Assembly (NCBI RefSeq): GCF_022788695.1
Contig: NZ_CP085154.1
Location: 1,178,001-1,242,000 of the forward strand
DNA: 64,000 nucleotides
From: Pseudosulfitobacter sp. DSM 107133
Lineage (GTDB): Bacteria > Pseudomonadota > Alphaproteobacteria > Rhodobacterales > Rhodobacteraceae
Reading direction: 5' to 3'
Positions 18,820-28,437 of the stretch are shown in pieces. The notes under the pieces are model-generated. The model searched no databases. It was not told the origin of the DNA and saw nothing but the letters and a program-made list of their open reading frames with translations. The stretch's first letter is position 1, and each line of letters begins with the position of its first letter. The translations under genes and the position numbers were made by a program.

Positions 18820-18924
18820 TTTCATGTTGCAAGCCCGCAACGCTAGATGCACGGTAGTGCGCAGACGCGCAGTAATGTGTGAATAGCGGGCGTATCGTCC
18901 GCATGGATAGCAGGAGAAAGTCGT

Positions 18925-20400
18925 ATGCAGCCCAAAGCGGTCGCGGTGTCGACAACACGCACCCCAATCATTCAACTTCGCGCTATGTGGCTGACGGCCC
19001 TTGCGCTGGTACTTGTACTGGCGCAGGTGATCGCGGCACAGGCCAAGCCGGAAAGCCTTGCGCCTCTGGCCGAAAAAATCAGCCCCTCGGTGGTGAACAT
19101 CACCACCACCACCGTGGTTGCAGGCAATACCGGGCCACAGGGCATCGTGCCCGAAGGCAGCCCGTTCGAAGATTTCTTTCGCGAGTTTCAGGACCGTAAC
19201 AATAATGGCGACCGTCCCCGCCGGTCGTCCGCTTTGGGGTCGGGTTTCGTGATCTCCGAAGACGGCTATGTGGTCACCAACAACCACGTGATCGAAGGCG
19301 CTGACGAGATCAAGATCGAGTTCTTTGACGGCAAAGAGCTGGATGCCAAGGTGATCGGCACCGATCCCAACACCGACATCGCCCTGTTGAAGGTTGAGGC
19401 CGACGGCCCGCTGCCTTTCGTGCCCTTTGGCAACAGCGATGCGGCGCGTGTGGGGGACTGGGTGATCGCCATGGGGAACCCGTTGGGTCAGGGCTTTTCG
19501 GTCTCGGCAGGTATCGTGTCCGCCCGCAACCGCGCACTGAGCGGAACCTATGACGATTACATCCAGACAGATGCGGCGATCAACCGGGGCAACTCGGGCG
19601 GACCGCTGTTCAACATGGATGGTGAAGTCATCGGTGTGAACACCGCGATCCTGTCGCCCAACGGCGGCTCGATCGGGATCGGTTTCTCGATGGCGTCGAA
19701 CGTTGTCGCACGGGTTGTGAAACAGTTGCAGGAATACGGCGAAACCCGCCGTGGCTGGTTGGGTGTGCGCATTCAGGATGTGACGCCTGATATTGCCGAA
19801 GCCATGGGTCTTGAAAAAACCGCCGGTGCTTTGGTGACATCTGTGCCGGATGGCCCTGCAAAGGAAGCCGGGATGAAAGACGGCGACGTGATCGTCAGCT
19901 TTGCCGGTGTCGATGTGGCTGATACGCGTGGCCTGGTCCGTCAGGTGGGCAACAGCCCCGTTGGTGAAGCCGTGCGTGTTGTGGTCTTCCGCGATGGCAA
20001 GACGGTTACCCTGAAGGTTACGCTGGGCCGTCGTGAAGAGGCCGAAGGCGCCGTGCCCGCCGTGGCGAAAGGCGGCGACACCGAAAATCCGGCCGAAACC
20101 AGCAAAGAGGTTCTGGGTCTGACGCTGGCACCGCTGACGGACGAGATGCGCGAACAGCTGGGTGTTGACAGTGAACTGGTCGGTCTGGCTGTGGGCGATG
20201 TGGACGAAGCCTCGGAAGCTTATGAAAAAGGTCTGCGCGCCGGTGATGTGATCACCGAGGCAGGTCAGCAAAAGGTCGCTTCGATTGCTGAATTCGAAAA
20301 CCGCGTGAGCGAGGTCAAGGACGCGGGCCGCAAGTCGCTGTTGTTGTTGGTACGCCGTGCCGGTGATCCGCGCTTTGTTGCGCTGAGCATCGCGGACTGA
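18925..20400 (+). CDS. degP: Do/DegP-family periplasmic serine endoprotease
   Basis: Degrades or holds misfolded envelope proteins. The 491 residues start with an export signal (hydrophobic 22-38, cleavage near AQA-KP). The trypsin-like domain has an intact triad: His121 (TNNHVIEG), Asp151 (NTDIALLK) and Ser224 (RGNSGGP). Two PDZ domains follow (from about 280 and 395). AGGAG lies 8 bases before the ATG at 18925; an internal Met at 21 would also give a signal peptide. Downstream of hflKC-DUF2065, it completes an envelope quality-control group, though a 277-base gap suggests its own promoter. A good terminator follows. Confidence 0.94.
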   Translation: MQPKAVAVSTTRTPIIQLRAMWLTALALVLVLAQVIAAQAKPESLAPLAEKISPSVVNITTTTVVAGNTGPQGIVPEGSPFEDFFREFQDRNNNGDRPRRSSALGSGFVISEDGYVVTNNHVIEGADEIKIEFFDGKELDAKVIGTDPNTDIALLKVEADGPLPFVPFGNSDAARVGDWVIAMGNPLGQGFSVSAGIVSARNRALSGTYDDYIQTDAAINRGNSGGPLFNMDGEVIGVNTAILSPNGGSIGIGFSMASNVVARVVKQLQEYGETRRGWLGVRIQDVTPDIAEAMGLEKTAGALVTSVPDGPAKEAGMKDGDVIVSFAGVDVADTRGLVRQVGNSPVGEAVRVVVFRDGKTVTLKVTLGRREEAEGAVPAVAKGGDTENPAETSKEVLGLTLAPLTDEMREQLGVDSELVGLAVGDVDEASEAYEKGLRAGDVITEAGQQKVASIAEFENRVSEVKDAGRKSLLLLVRRAGDPRFVALSIAD

Positions 20401-20426
20401 TCCGGTCCCATTGTGATGTTGCGATA

Positions 20427-20452
20427 GGCCGGGCCTTGGGGTCCGGCCTTTT
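20427..20452 (+). terminator. Intrinsic terminator after degP
   Basis: Nine-pair stem GGCCGGGCC/GGTCCGGCC (one G-T pair) with loop TTGG, followed by TTTT, 26 bases after the degP stop. Confidence 0.85.
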
Positions 20453-20453
20453 G

Positions 20454-21556
<1,103 letters not shown>

Positions 21557-21557
<1 letters not shown>

Positions 21558-22273
21558 TGCGGCTGGCAGCGCTCTTTTGGGCGCTGCTGTCTGTTGCCGC
21601 AGTTGCGGCCCCACGGGCCGAAACGCGGCTGGGGGCCTATAGCGCGTGGTACGCGGCGCCGACCCATCGTTATGGGCATGGCATCATGGGCGACCTTCCT
21701 GAATGGGGGCAGCTGTGCCTGTCCGGGCCATCAGGCCAGGGCTGTCTGACATTGCCGGAGACGGCCGTTTTCGAAGATATGGCCCCGCGTCTGGCCGACC
21801 TCGACGGCGACGGCATACCCGAAGCCGTTGTTGTCGAAAGCACGGTCACCCAAGGGGCCGCACTCGCGATCTACCGGCTGACACCAACCTCTCTGACCCG
21901 CACGGCCACACCGCCCATCGGCCGGCGCAACCGCTGGCTGGCTCCGGCTGCGATTGCTGATCTGGATGGGGATGGCCGGGTTGAAATCGCCTATGTCGAC
22001 CGGCCGCATCTGGCCAAAGTCCTGCGCATCTGGCGTTACGAAGATGGGGTATTGCATCATGTGGCGGATCAGGCAGGCCTGACCAACCACCGCATTGGCG
22101 ATCCGTTCATATCAGGCGGCTTGCGCATCTGTGACGGCCGCCCCGAACTCGTGACCGCCAATGCCGACTGGTCGCAGATCATCGCCACGCGCCTGGTGAA
22201 GAACCGAACCCAAACCCGTACTTTGGGCCGGTACAGCGACGCAGCCCTAAGACGCGCGCAAAACTGCAACTAA
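21557..22273 (+). CDS. Secreted FG-GAP/VCBS-like repeat protein
   Basis: 238 residues with a signal peptide (hydrophobic 4-17, cleavage near AVA-AP) and two calcium-loop repeats (LADLDGDGIPEAVVVE and IADLDGDGRVEIAYVD) of the FG-GAP type that build beta-propeller blades. It may be a small periplasmic or surface protein; ligand unknown. The start overlaps the ferredoxin stop, but a functional tie to it is not obvious. Confidence 0.75.
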
Positions 22274-22334
22274 CCCTTCATCTTGCCAGGTAAACTCCAG
22301 GGGACGCGTCGCAGACGCGGGGGGCAGAGCCCCC
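22274..22334 (+). repeat. Intergenic repeat A, copy 1 (hairpin-rich)
   Basis: Begins directly after the stop codon of the preceding gene with CCCTTCATCTTGCCAGG and TAAACTCC, then two hairpins: CGCGTC-GCA-GACGCG and GGGGGC-AGA-GCCCCC. The same arrangement recurs at 47738-47797, also directly after a stop codon. Possible transcription terminator or mRNA-end stabiliser between convergent genes. Confidence 0.8.
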
Positions 22335-22343
22335 GGCAACCCG

Positions 22344-23609
22344 TCAGTCCAGCGCCCGCCAGCCGATATCGCGCCGGCAGAACCCGCCATCCCAGTCCAC
22401 CGCGTCAACCATCGCATAGGCGCGGTTGCGCGCCTCGGCCAGCGTCGCGCCGCGCGCCGTGACGTTCAGCACGCGCCCGCCGTTGGCGATGAATTTCCCA
22501 CCTTCACGTTTGGTACCCGCGTGGAAAACCATGTTGCTGCTGTCTTCGGGTTGATCGTCCAACCCGCCGATGACCGAGCCCTTTTCATAGGCATCGGGAT
22601 AGCCTTTTGCCGCCATCACGACGGTGATCGCATGATCGTCGGCCCAATTCACCCGTGCTTCGGCCAGACGCCCCTGTGCAGCGGCGTGCATCAGGTCCAG
22701 CGCTTGCGCGCCAAGGCGCATCATCAGCACCTGGCACTCGGGGTCGCCAAAGCGCACGTTGTATTCCACCAGACGCGGCACGCCGTCCTTGATCATCAGG
22801 CCGGCGTACAGGATGCCCTGATAGGGCATGCCACGCTTGGCCATTTCATCCATGCAGGGCTTGATGATCTGATCGAGCGCCACCTGCGCGATTTCGTCCG
22901 TCAGGACCGGCGCGGGGGAATAGGCCCCCATGCCGCCGGTGTTGGGGCCGGTGTCGCCGTCGCCCACGCGCTTGTGGTCCTGTGCGGTGCCCATCGGTAG
23001 CACGTCGGTCCCGTCGCACAGCACGAAGAACGAGGCTTCCTCGCCCTCCATGAATTCCTCGATCACCACCTCGGCGCCCGCCCCGCCAAAGGCCCCGCCG
23101 AACATGTCGTCAATGGCAGCCTCTGCCTCGGCCACGGTTTCGGCGATGATCACGCCCTTGCCAGCGGCCAGACCGTCAGCCTTGACCACAATCGGCGCGC
23201 CTTGCTGTTGCACATAGGCGCGCGCGGCGGCGGCATCGGTGAAATGCCCATAGGCGGCGGTGTTGGCGCCGCAAGCTTCGCAGATTTCCTTGGTAAAGGC
23301 TTTGGACGCTTCCAGCTGCGCCGCCGCCGCGCTGGGTCCGAACACCAGAACACCGGCATCGCGCAAACGGTCGGCAACGCCGGCGGCCAGCGGGGCCTCG
23401 GGGCCGACGATGACGAAATCAATCGATTCCGCCTCGACCAGCGCAATCACCGCGCCGCCGTCCTCGATGTCCAGTGTGGCGCATTCTGCCATGGTGGCGA
23501 TGCCCGCATTGCCGGGGGCGACAATCAACCTGTCACATTTGGGGTTTTGCACCACCGCCCATGCCAACGCATGTTCGCGGCCGCCACCGCCGAGGATCAG
23601 AATATTCAT
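22344..23609 (-). CDS. purD: Phosphoribosylamine--glycine ligase
   Basis: Second step of purine synthesis: joins phosphoribosylamine and glycine with ATP. The 421 residues start with the family N-terminus MNILILGGGGREHALAW, which sets the start at 23609. The ATP-grasp core is visible (APIVVKADGLAAGKGV, VVIEEFMEGEEASFF, GDPECQVLMMRL). It is divergent from xseA, with 78 bases between. Confidence 0.96.
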   Translation of the reverse strand: MNILILGGGGREHALAWAVVQNPKCDRLIVAPGNAGIATMAECATLDIEDGGAVIALVEAESIDFVIVGPEAPLAAGVADRLRDAGVLVFGPSAAAAQLEASKAFTKEICEACGANTAAYGHFTDAAAARAYVQQQGAPIVVKADGLAAGKGVIIAETVAEAEAAIDDMFGGAFGGAGAEVVIEEFMEGEEASFFVLCDGTDVLPMGTAQDHKRVGDGDTGPNTGGMGAYSPAPVLTDEIAQVALDQIIKPCMDEMAKRGMPYQGILYAGLMIKDGVPRLVEYNVRFGDPECQVLMMRLGAQALDLMHAAAQGRLAEARVNWADDHAITVVMAAKGYPDAYEKGSVIGGLDDQPEDSSNMVFHAGTKREGGKFIANGGRVLNVTARGATLAEARNRAYAMVDAVDWDGGFCRRDIGWRALD

Positions 23610-23687
23610 GCCGCACACTCCTTGGCCTTTGTTGCCCCGCGTTCTAGTCTGCGCACACCCGCCACACAAGCACACAAGGCACGGCTT

Positions 23688-25238
23688 ATGGACCTGATCG
23701 ACGACCCTTCCGAGGCTGGCAACTCACCCGAGTTCAGCGTCACCGAGCTTTCGGGTGCGATCAAGCGGGTGATCGAGGGCGAGTTCGGCCATGTGCGCAT
23801 TCGCGGCGAGGTGGGTCGCGTGTCGCGTCCGCGTTCGGGACATGTCTATCTGGACCTCAAGGACGACCGCAGTGTGATCTCCGGGGTGATGTGGAAAGGC
23901 ACGGCCAGCCGTCTGCAAACCCAGCCCGAGGAAGGCATGGAAGTGATCGCCACGGGGCGCATCACCACCTTTGGCGGTCAATCGAAATACCAGATTGTCA
24001 TCGAGGACATCAAACCCGCAGGCATGGGCGCGCTGATGGCGCTCTTGGAAAAGCGCAAGGGCATGTTGCAGGCCGAAGGGCTGTTCGACGAGGCGCGCAA
24101 GCGTCCCTTGCCCTATCTGCCCGACATTATCGGCGTGGTCACCTCGCCCTCGGGTGCCGTGATCCGTGACATCCTGCACCGGCTGCGCGACCGGTTTCCG
24201 CGCAAGGTGCTGATCTGGCCCGTGGCCGTGCAGGGCGAACGCTGTGCGGCGGACGTGGCCCGCGCCATTGCCGGTTTCAACGCGATGACACCGGGCGGTG
24301 CGCTGCCACGTCCCGACCTGCTGATCGTTGCGCGTGGGGGTGGCAGCGTCGAAGACCTGTGGGGCTTCAACGAAGAGATCGTCGCCCGCGCGGCGGCGGC
24401 CTCCGAGATCCCGCTGATCTCTGCCGTGGGGCATGAGACGGATACAACGCTGATCGACTATGTCTCGGACCGCCGTGCGCCGACGCCCACTGCTGCCGCC
24501 GAACTGGCGGTGCCTGTGCGCCACGAATTGCTGGCATGGCTGGGCGGGCAGGGCGCGCGGATGTCACAGGCGCTGTCGACCACGCTGGTGCGCCGCCGTC
24601 AGCGGTTGAGCGATCTGGGACGCGCCTTGCCGCGCCCCGAAGTGCTGGTCGAAGGGCCGCGCCAGCGGCTTGATGTGCTGGGCGACCGTCTGGGGCCTGC
24701 GCTGATTGCCGGTGTGCAGCGGCGCAAGGTGAAACTGTCCGAGGCCTCGGGCAGCCTGCGCCCCGCAACGCTGCGCCGGACGGTACAGACCGCACGCCGT
24801 GATCTGGACCGTCTCAGCGCACGTCTGGCACCTGCGCTCGCCCGTGCCGTGGCCGCGAAATCCGAGCGTTTTGCCAGCCGTACCGCCCGTTTCGACCCCG
24901 CTGCCCTGACGGCCCAGACCGCCACGGCGCGGCGTGATCTGGACCGGCTGGTCGCGGGCATCACCCGTGCGGGACAGGGCCAGACGCAAACCCTGCGCCG
25001 CAAGATCGACGCGATGGACCGTCTGCGCGAAACACTTAGCTACAAGGCGACGCTGGCGCGTGGCTATGCGGTGGTCCGCGGCGACGGTGATGTGGTCACG
25101 ACCAAGGCAGGGGCGAAAAAGGCCGCCACACTTGAGATCGAATTTGCCGATGGCAAGCTGCTGGTCGGCGGCAAGGCAAGCGGGGCGGCGCCGAAGAAAA
25201 CCGCCCCCAAAGCCCCCGACCAGGGATCGCTGTTCTAG
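23688..25238 (+). CDS. xseA: Exodeoxyribonuclease VII large subunit
   Basis: Catalytic subunit of exonuclease VII, which degrades single-stranded DNA to short oligonucleotides together with XseB. The 516 residues contain the N-terminal OB-fold (HVRIRGEVGRVSRPRSGHVY), the catalytic domain (ITSPSGA-like VVTSPSGAVIRDILHR, and ARGGGSVEDLWGFNEE), HETDTTLIDYVSDRRAPTP, then a long basic helical region and a Lys/Ala/Pro-rich tail. xseB is not in the window. The stop overlaps the convergent cyclase gene by four bases. Confidence 0.95.
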   Translation: MDLIDDPSEAGNSPEFSVTELSGAIKRVIEGEFGHVRIRGEVGRVSRPRSGHVYLDLKDDRSVISGVMWKGTASRLQTQPEEGMEVIATGRITTFGGQSKYQIVIEDIKPAGMGALMALLEKRKGMLQAEGLFDEARKRPLPYLPDIIGVVTSPSGAVIRDILHRLRDRFPRKVLIWPVAVQGERCAADVARAIAGFNAMTPGGALPRPDLLIVARGGGSVEDLWGFNEEIVARAAAASEIPLISAVGHETDTTLIDYVSDRRAPTPTAAAELAVPVRHELLAWLGGQGARMSQALSTTLVRRRQRLSDLGRALPRPEVLVEGPRQRLDVLGDRLGPALIAGVQRRKVKLSEASGSLRPATLRRTVQTARRDLDRLSARLAPALARAVAAKSERFASRTARFDPAALTAQTATARRDLDRLVAGITRAGQGQTQTLRRKIDAMDRLRETLSYKATLARGYAVVRGDGDVVTTKAGAKKAATLEIEFADGKLLVGGKASGAAPKKTAPKAPDQGSLF

Positions 25239-26272
25239 ACCGTCGCCACAGGCGTCACCGGAGAGCCCACAGCCGAAGGCAGGCGCAGCGGCGGCGCGGT
25301 GATCAGGAACCGCGACCGCCCGTTCGCCCGCAGCCAGTCCGCCAGCGGTGTCAGGTGCCACAACTCGCCCAGCATGATCCCGTTCTTGAACAGGCAATGT
25401 TCGTGCAGCGGCAGGGTGGAACAGCACCCTTCGCCGGGGGTGGCGGGATGCGCCTCGACCGCGTAGTTGTCGGCGGCAATCGCGGCGATCCCGCTGTCGG
25501 TGATCCATTGCAACAGCCGCGCATCGCGCCCGTCCAGCACCGCGCAGGCGTTGTGCAGGCGGTCCTCGTCCGGGGTTTTGTGCATGTCCAGGATCACTTG
25601 TGCAAAGCCTGTGTGCAGCACCAGCATGTCACCCTGTTCAATCTGCACGCCGTCGGCCTCCATGACCTGCATCAGCATGTCGTAGTCAACCAGCGTGCGG
25701 TCGTCGCCGAAATGCGCCCGCAGATCGACCATCACACCGCGCCCTTGAATGCCATGGGCGGCGGCGTTCTCGATCCCCAGCGCGGTCGCCCGTGACGTGC
25801 TGTGCGGTTTCATGTCCGATCCCACGCCCGCGTCCGACATCTCGTCGGGGGCGATGATGTGTTCGCCCGCGCGGTAGCCGTTGTAGAAGACCTTGTCCGC
25901 TGTGCCGCTGCCCGTGGTGTCGAATTGCCCGCCCACATGGCACAATGCGTCCCATTGGGTCGAATATTGCAGGTGTATGATCGCCAGATCGTCACACAGA
26001 ACATCCGAGGCACCGGGCAATGTCGCGTTAAAGTTCACGGCCCCCTCGCGCAGGGTTGGGCGCACCACGGGCGGCTTGCGGCGCGGGTTCAGCCCGCTGC
26101 CACCGGGATAGTCCAACGGCAACGACAGGCAAAAGGTGATCCCCTCGATCGCCTCGGCCAGCCCCTGTTTGACCTTGGCACGGTCCATCAGGTTCAGCCG
26201 CCCGATCTGGTCGTCAGGGCCAAAATCGCCCCAGTTCGATCCGGGCGGTCGCTTGGTCCATCTCTGTGTCAT
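25235..26272 (-). CDS. Cyclase/kynurenine-formamidase-like metal hydrolase
   Basis: 345 residues of the cyclase superfamily (COG1878). The usual metal motif HGTHxDxPxH is present only as the long-branch variant STQWDALCHVGG, as seen in the larger members of this family. Other family traits are DMLVLHTGF and the C-terminal LHEHCLFKNGIMLGELWHL. These enzymes cleave amide or lactone bonds of small acids, but the substrate here is unknown. It is divergent from the aminotransferase gene, with about 130 bases between, so the two could serve one catabolic route. Confidence 0.8.
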   Translation of the reverse strand: MTQRWTKRPPGSNWGDFGPDDQIGRLNLMDRAKVKQGLAEAIEGITFCLSLPLDYPGGSGLNPRRKPPVVRPTLREGAVNFNATLPGASDVLCDDLAIIHLQYSTQWDALCHVGGQFDTTGSGTADKVFYNGYRAGEHIIAPDEMSDAGVGSDMKPHSTSRATALGIENAAAHGIQGRGVMVDLRAHFGDDRTLVDYDMLMQVMEADGVQIEQGDMLVLHTGFAQVILDMHKTPDEDRLHNACAVLDGRDARLLQWITDSGIAAIAADNYAVEAHPATPGEGCCSTLPLHEHCLFKNGIMLGELWHLTPLADWLRANGRSRFLITAPPLRLPSAVGSPVTPVATV

Positions 26273-26401
26273 CTGCCGTATCCTTTGTTATTCCTGCGCA
26301 CCATCATGACGCGGAACGCAGGTGACACAAACATGGAAGATCACACCAAAATCGAATAGGTCTGCGGTATCACGATAAACTTGCGCAGAAGGACCGTCAG
26401 G

Positions 26402-27775
26402 ATGCTGAAGAACGATCAACTGGACCAATGGGACCGCGAGAATTTCTTTCACCCCTCTACCCATCTGGCACAACACGCGCGCGGCGAAAGCCCCAATCGC
26501 GTCATCAAAACCGCCAGCGGCGTGTATATCGAGGACCGCGACGGCAACCGCCTGCTGGATGCTTTTGCCGGCCTTTATTGCGTCAACGTCGGCTATGGCC
26601 GTCAGGAAATTGCCGAGGCCATCGCGGATCAGGCGCGCGCGCTGGCCTATTACCATTCTTATGTCGGTCACGGCACCGAGGCGTCGATCACCCTGTCCAA
26701 GATGATCCTGGATCGCGCACCGGCCAATATGTCCAAGGTCTACTTCGGTCTGGGCGGGTCTGACGCGAATGAAACCAATGTGAAATTGATCTGGTATTAC
26801 AACAACATCCTTGGCCGCCCGCAAAAGAAAAAGATCATCAGCCGCTGGCGGGGCTATCACGGTTCGGGGCTGGTTACGGGCTCATTGACCGGACTTGAAT
26901 TGTTTCACAAGAAATTCGACCTGCCCGTCGATCAGGTGATCCACACCGAGGCGCCCTATTATTTCCGCCGCGCCGACCTGAACCAGACCGAAGAACAGTT
27001 TGTGGCCCATTGCGTGTCCGAGCTTGAGGCGCTGATCGCGCGTGAAGGGGCCGATACCATCGCCGCCTTTATCGGAGAACCCGTGCTGGGCACCGGCGGC
27101 ATTGTTCCCCCGCCCAAAGGCTATTGGGCTGCGATACAGGCCGTGCTGAAAAAACACGACATCCTGCTGGTGGTCGACGAGGTTGTCACCGGCTTTGGCC
27201 GTCTGGGCACCATGTTTGGCAGCGATCACTATGGGCTTGAGGCCGATATCATCACCATCGCCAAGGGGCTGACCTCGGCCTATGCACCGCTGTCCGGGTC
27301 GATCATCGGTGACAAGGTCTGGAAAGTGCTGGAGCAGGGGACGGATGAAAACGGCCCCATCGGCCACGGCTGGACCTACTCGGCGCACCCTATCGGGGCG
27401 GCGGCGGGTGTGGCCAACCTTAAACTGATCGACAGTCTGAATCTGGTCAGCAATGCGGGCACGGTCGGGGCCTATCTGAAAAAGACAATGGCGCATGCGC
27501 TGGGCGATCATCCCCATGTGGGCGACATTCGCGGCGAAGGCATGTTGTGCGCCGTCGAGTTTGTGAAAGACCGCGACAACCGCGTCTATTTTGATGCCGC
27601 TGACAAGATCGGCCCGCAGGTGTCGGCGACGCTGTTGTCGCAGGACAAGGTGATTGCGCGGGCGATGCCACAGGGGGACATCCTTGGGTTTGCACCCCCG
27701 TTCTGTCTGACCAAGGCGGAAGCGGATCATGTGGTTTCGGCCACCGTTCGCGCTGTGAAAACCGTATTGGGGTAA
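26402..27775 (+). CDS. Class III (omega) aminotransferase, amine/omega-amino acid:pyruvate type
   Basis: PLP enzyme of fold type I, 457 residues. Asp259 (LLVVDEVVTGFGR) binds the pyridine nitrogen and Lys288 (TIAKGLTSAYAPL) forms the Schiff base. The sequence is very close, as I recall it, to the Silicibacter sp. TM1040 protein of known structure (3FCR), which belongs to a group shown to use amines, beta-alanine or GABA with pyruvate. The start at 26402 gives the shared N-terminus MLKNDQLDQWDRENFFHPS. The true substrate is not decided by sequence. Confidence 0.9.
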   Translation: MLKNDQLDQWDRENFFHPSTHLAQHARGESPNRVIKTASGVYIEDRDGNRLLDAFAGLYCVNVGYGRQEIAEAIADQARALAYYHSYVGHGTEASITLSKMILDRAPANMSKVYFGLGGSDANETNVKLIWYYNNILGRPQKKKIISRWRGYHGSGLVTGSLTGLELFHKKFDLPVDQVIHTEAPYYFRRADLNQTEEQFVAHCVSELEALIAREGADTIAAFIGEPVLGTGGIVPPPKGYWAAIQAVLKKHDILLVVDEVVTGFGRLGTMFGSDHYGLEADIITIAKGLTSAYAPLSGSIIGDKVWKVLEQGTDENGPIGHGWTYSAHPIGAAAGVANLKLIDSLNLVSNAGTVGAYLKKTMAHALGDHPHVGDIRGEGMLCAVEFVKDRDNRVYFDAADKIGPQVSATLLSQDKVIARAMPQGDILGFAPPFCLTKAEADHVVSATVRAVKTVLG

Positions 27776-27817
27776 CGCGTTACGCCCGCTGCGCGCCTTC
27801 GGGGGCGTAGAGGGCGT

Positions 27818-28210
27818 CTATACGCCTATTTTCGGGCCCAGGCACAACATTTCCTCGCCCAGGTCCTGCGCCTCGTAGAGAGACAGGGATCCCGGTTCAT
27901 TCTGAAACTGTGCCATCAGGCGGCCATCGCGTTCTTCGAAGGTCCAGCACTGCGGCTCGGGACGGTCTTCGTAGACGAAACAGATGTTGCCGGCCTCTTC
28001 GTACCAATAGCCATCCTTGCATTCGCCATCCAGAAACGACCAGCGCACGCGGCGGTTTTCCAGATAGATTTCAGCCCCGTATGGCGCGCCGCCAGCACCA
28101 AAAAACAGGGTTTTGCCTTTGGTATAAGCATCAAAATCGGCGGCACCCATCGGGTCGGCGGCCAATGGTGCCGCGACAAGCGCGGCCAGCAGGGTCAGGC
28201 GTATTTTCAT
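27818..28210 (-). CDS. Small secreted protein, function unknown
   Basis: 130 residues with a clear signal peptide (MKIRLTLLAALVAAPLAA-DP). The mature part is acidic and rich in aromatic residues, with three Cys (CKDGYWYE, NICFVYED, PQCWTFEE) plus one near the end; disulfides are likely. From the pattern YTKGKTLFFGAGGAPYGAEI it looks like one of the short periplasmic proteins common in roseobacters. The family could not be named. Divergent from the formate-dehydrogenase-type gene. Confidence 0.7.
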   Translation of the reverse strand: MKIRLTLLAALVAAPLAADPMGAADFDAYTKGKTLFFGAGGAPYGAEIYLENRRVRWSFLDGECKDGYWYEEAGNICFVYEDRPEPQCWTFEERDGRLMAQFQNEPGSLSLYEAQDLGEEMLCLGPKIGV

Positions 28211-28437
28211 GCACCCAGATTGGCAGATCGGATCGCGTCGCACCAGCCTGCGCGGCAAGATCGGCAGAATCGTGTCGCTCTTGTGTTTCCGATGCGCGCG
28301 GCGCCACGACAAAGGGTGCAAGCCTGTGGCCCTTATTTTACATTCAAGGGTCGTTTTTGGGCTGAAGTGCGGTGCGGCGATACGGTAGGGTGCGTGAAAT
28401 TCTCCCCTTTTGGGGCACGTTTGGGCAGGGACGAACC

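Noticed and set aside
26273..26401. Riboswitch between the cyclase and aminotransferase genes
   Set aside because: No known signature or strong structure; the region is too short for most classes beyond two promoters.
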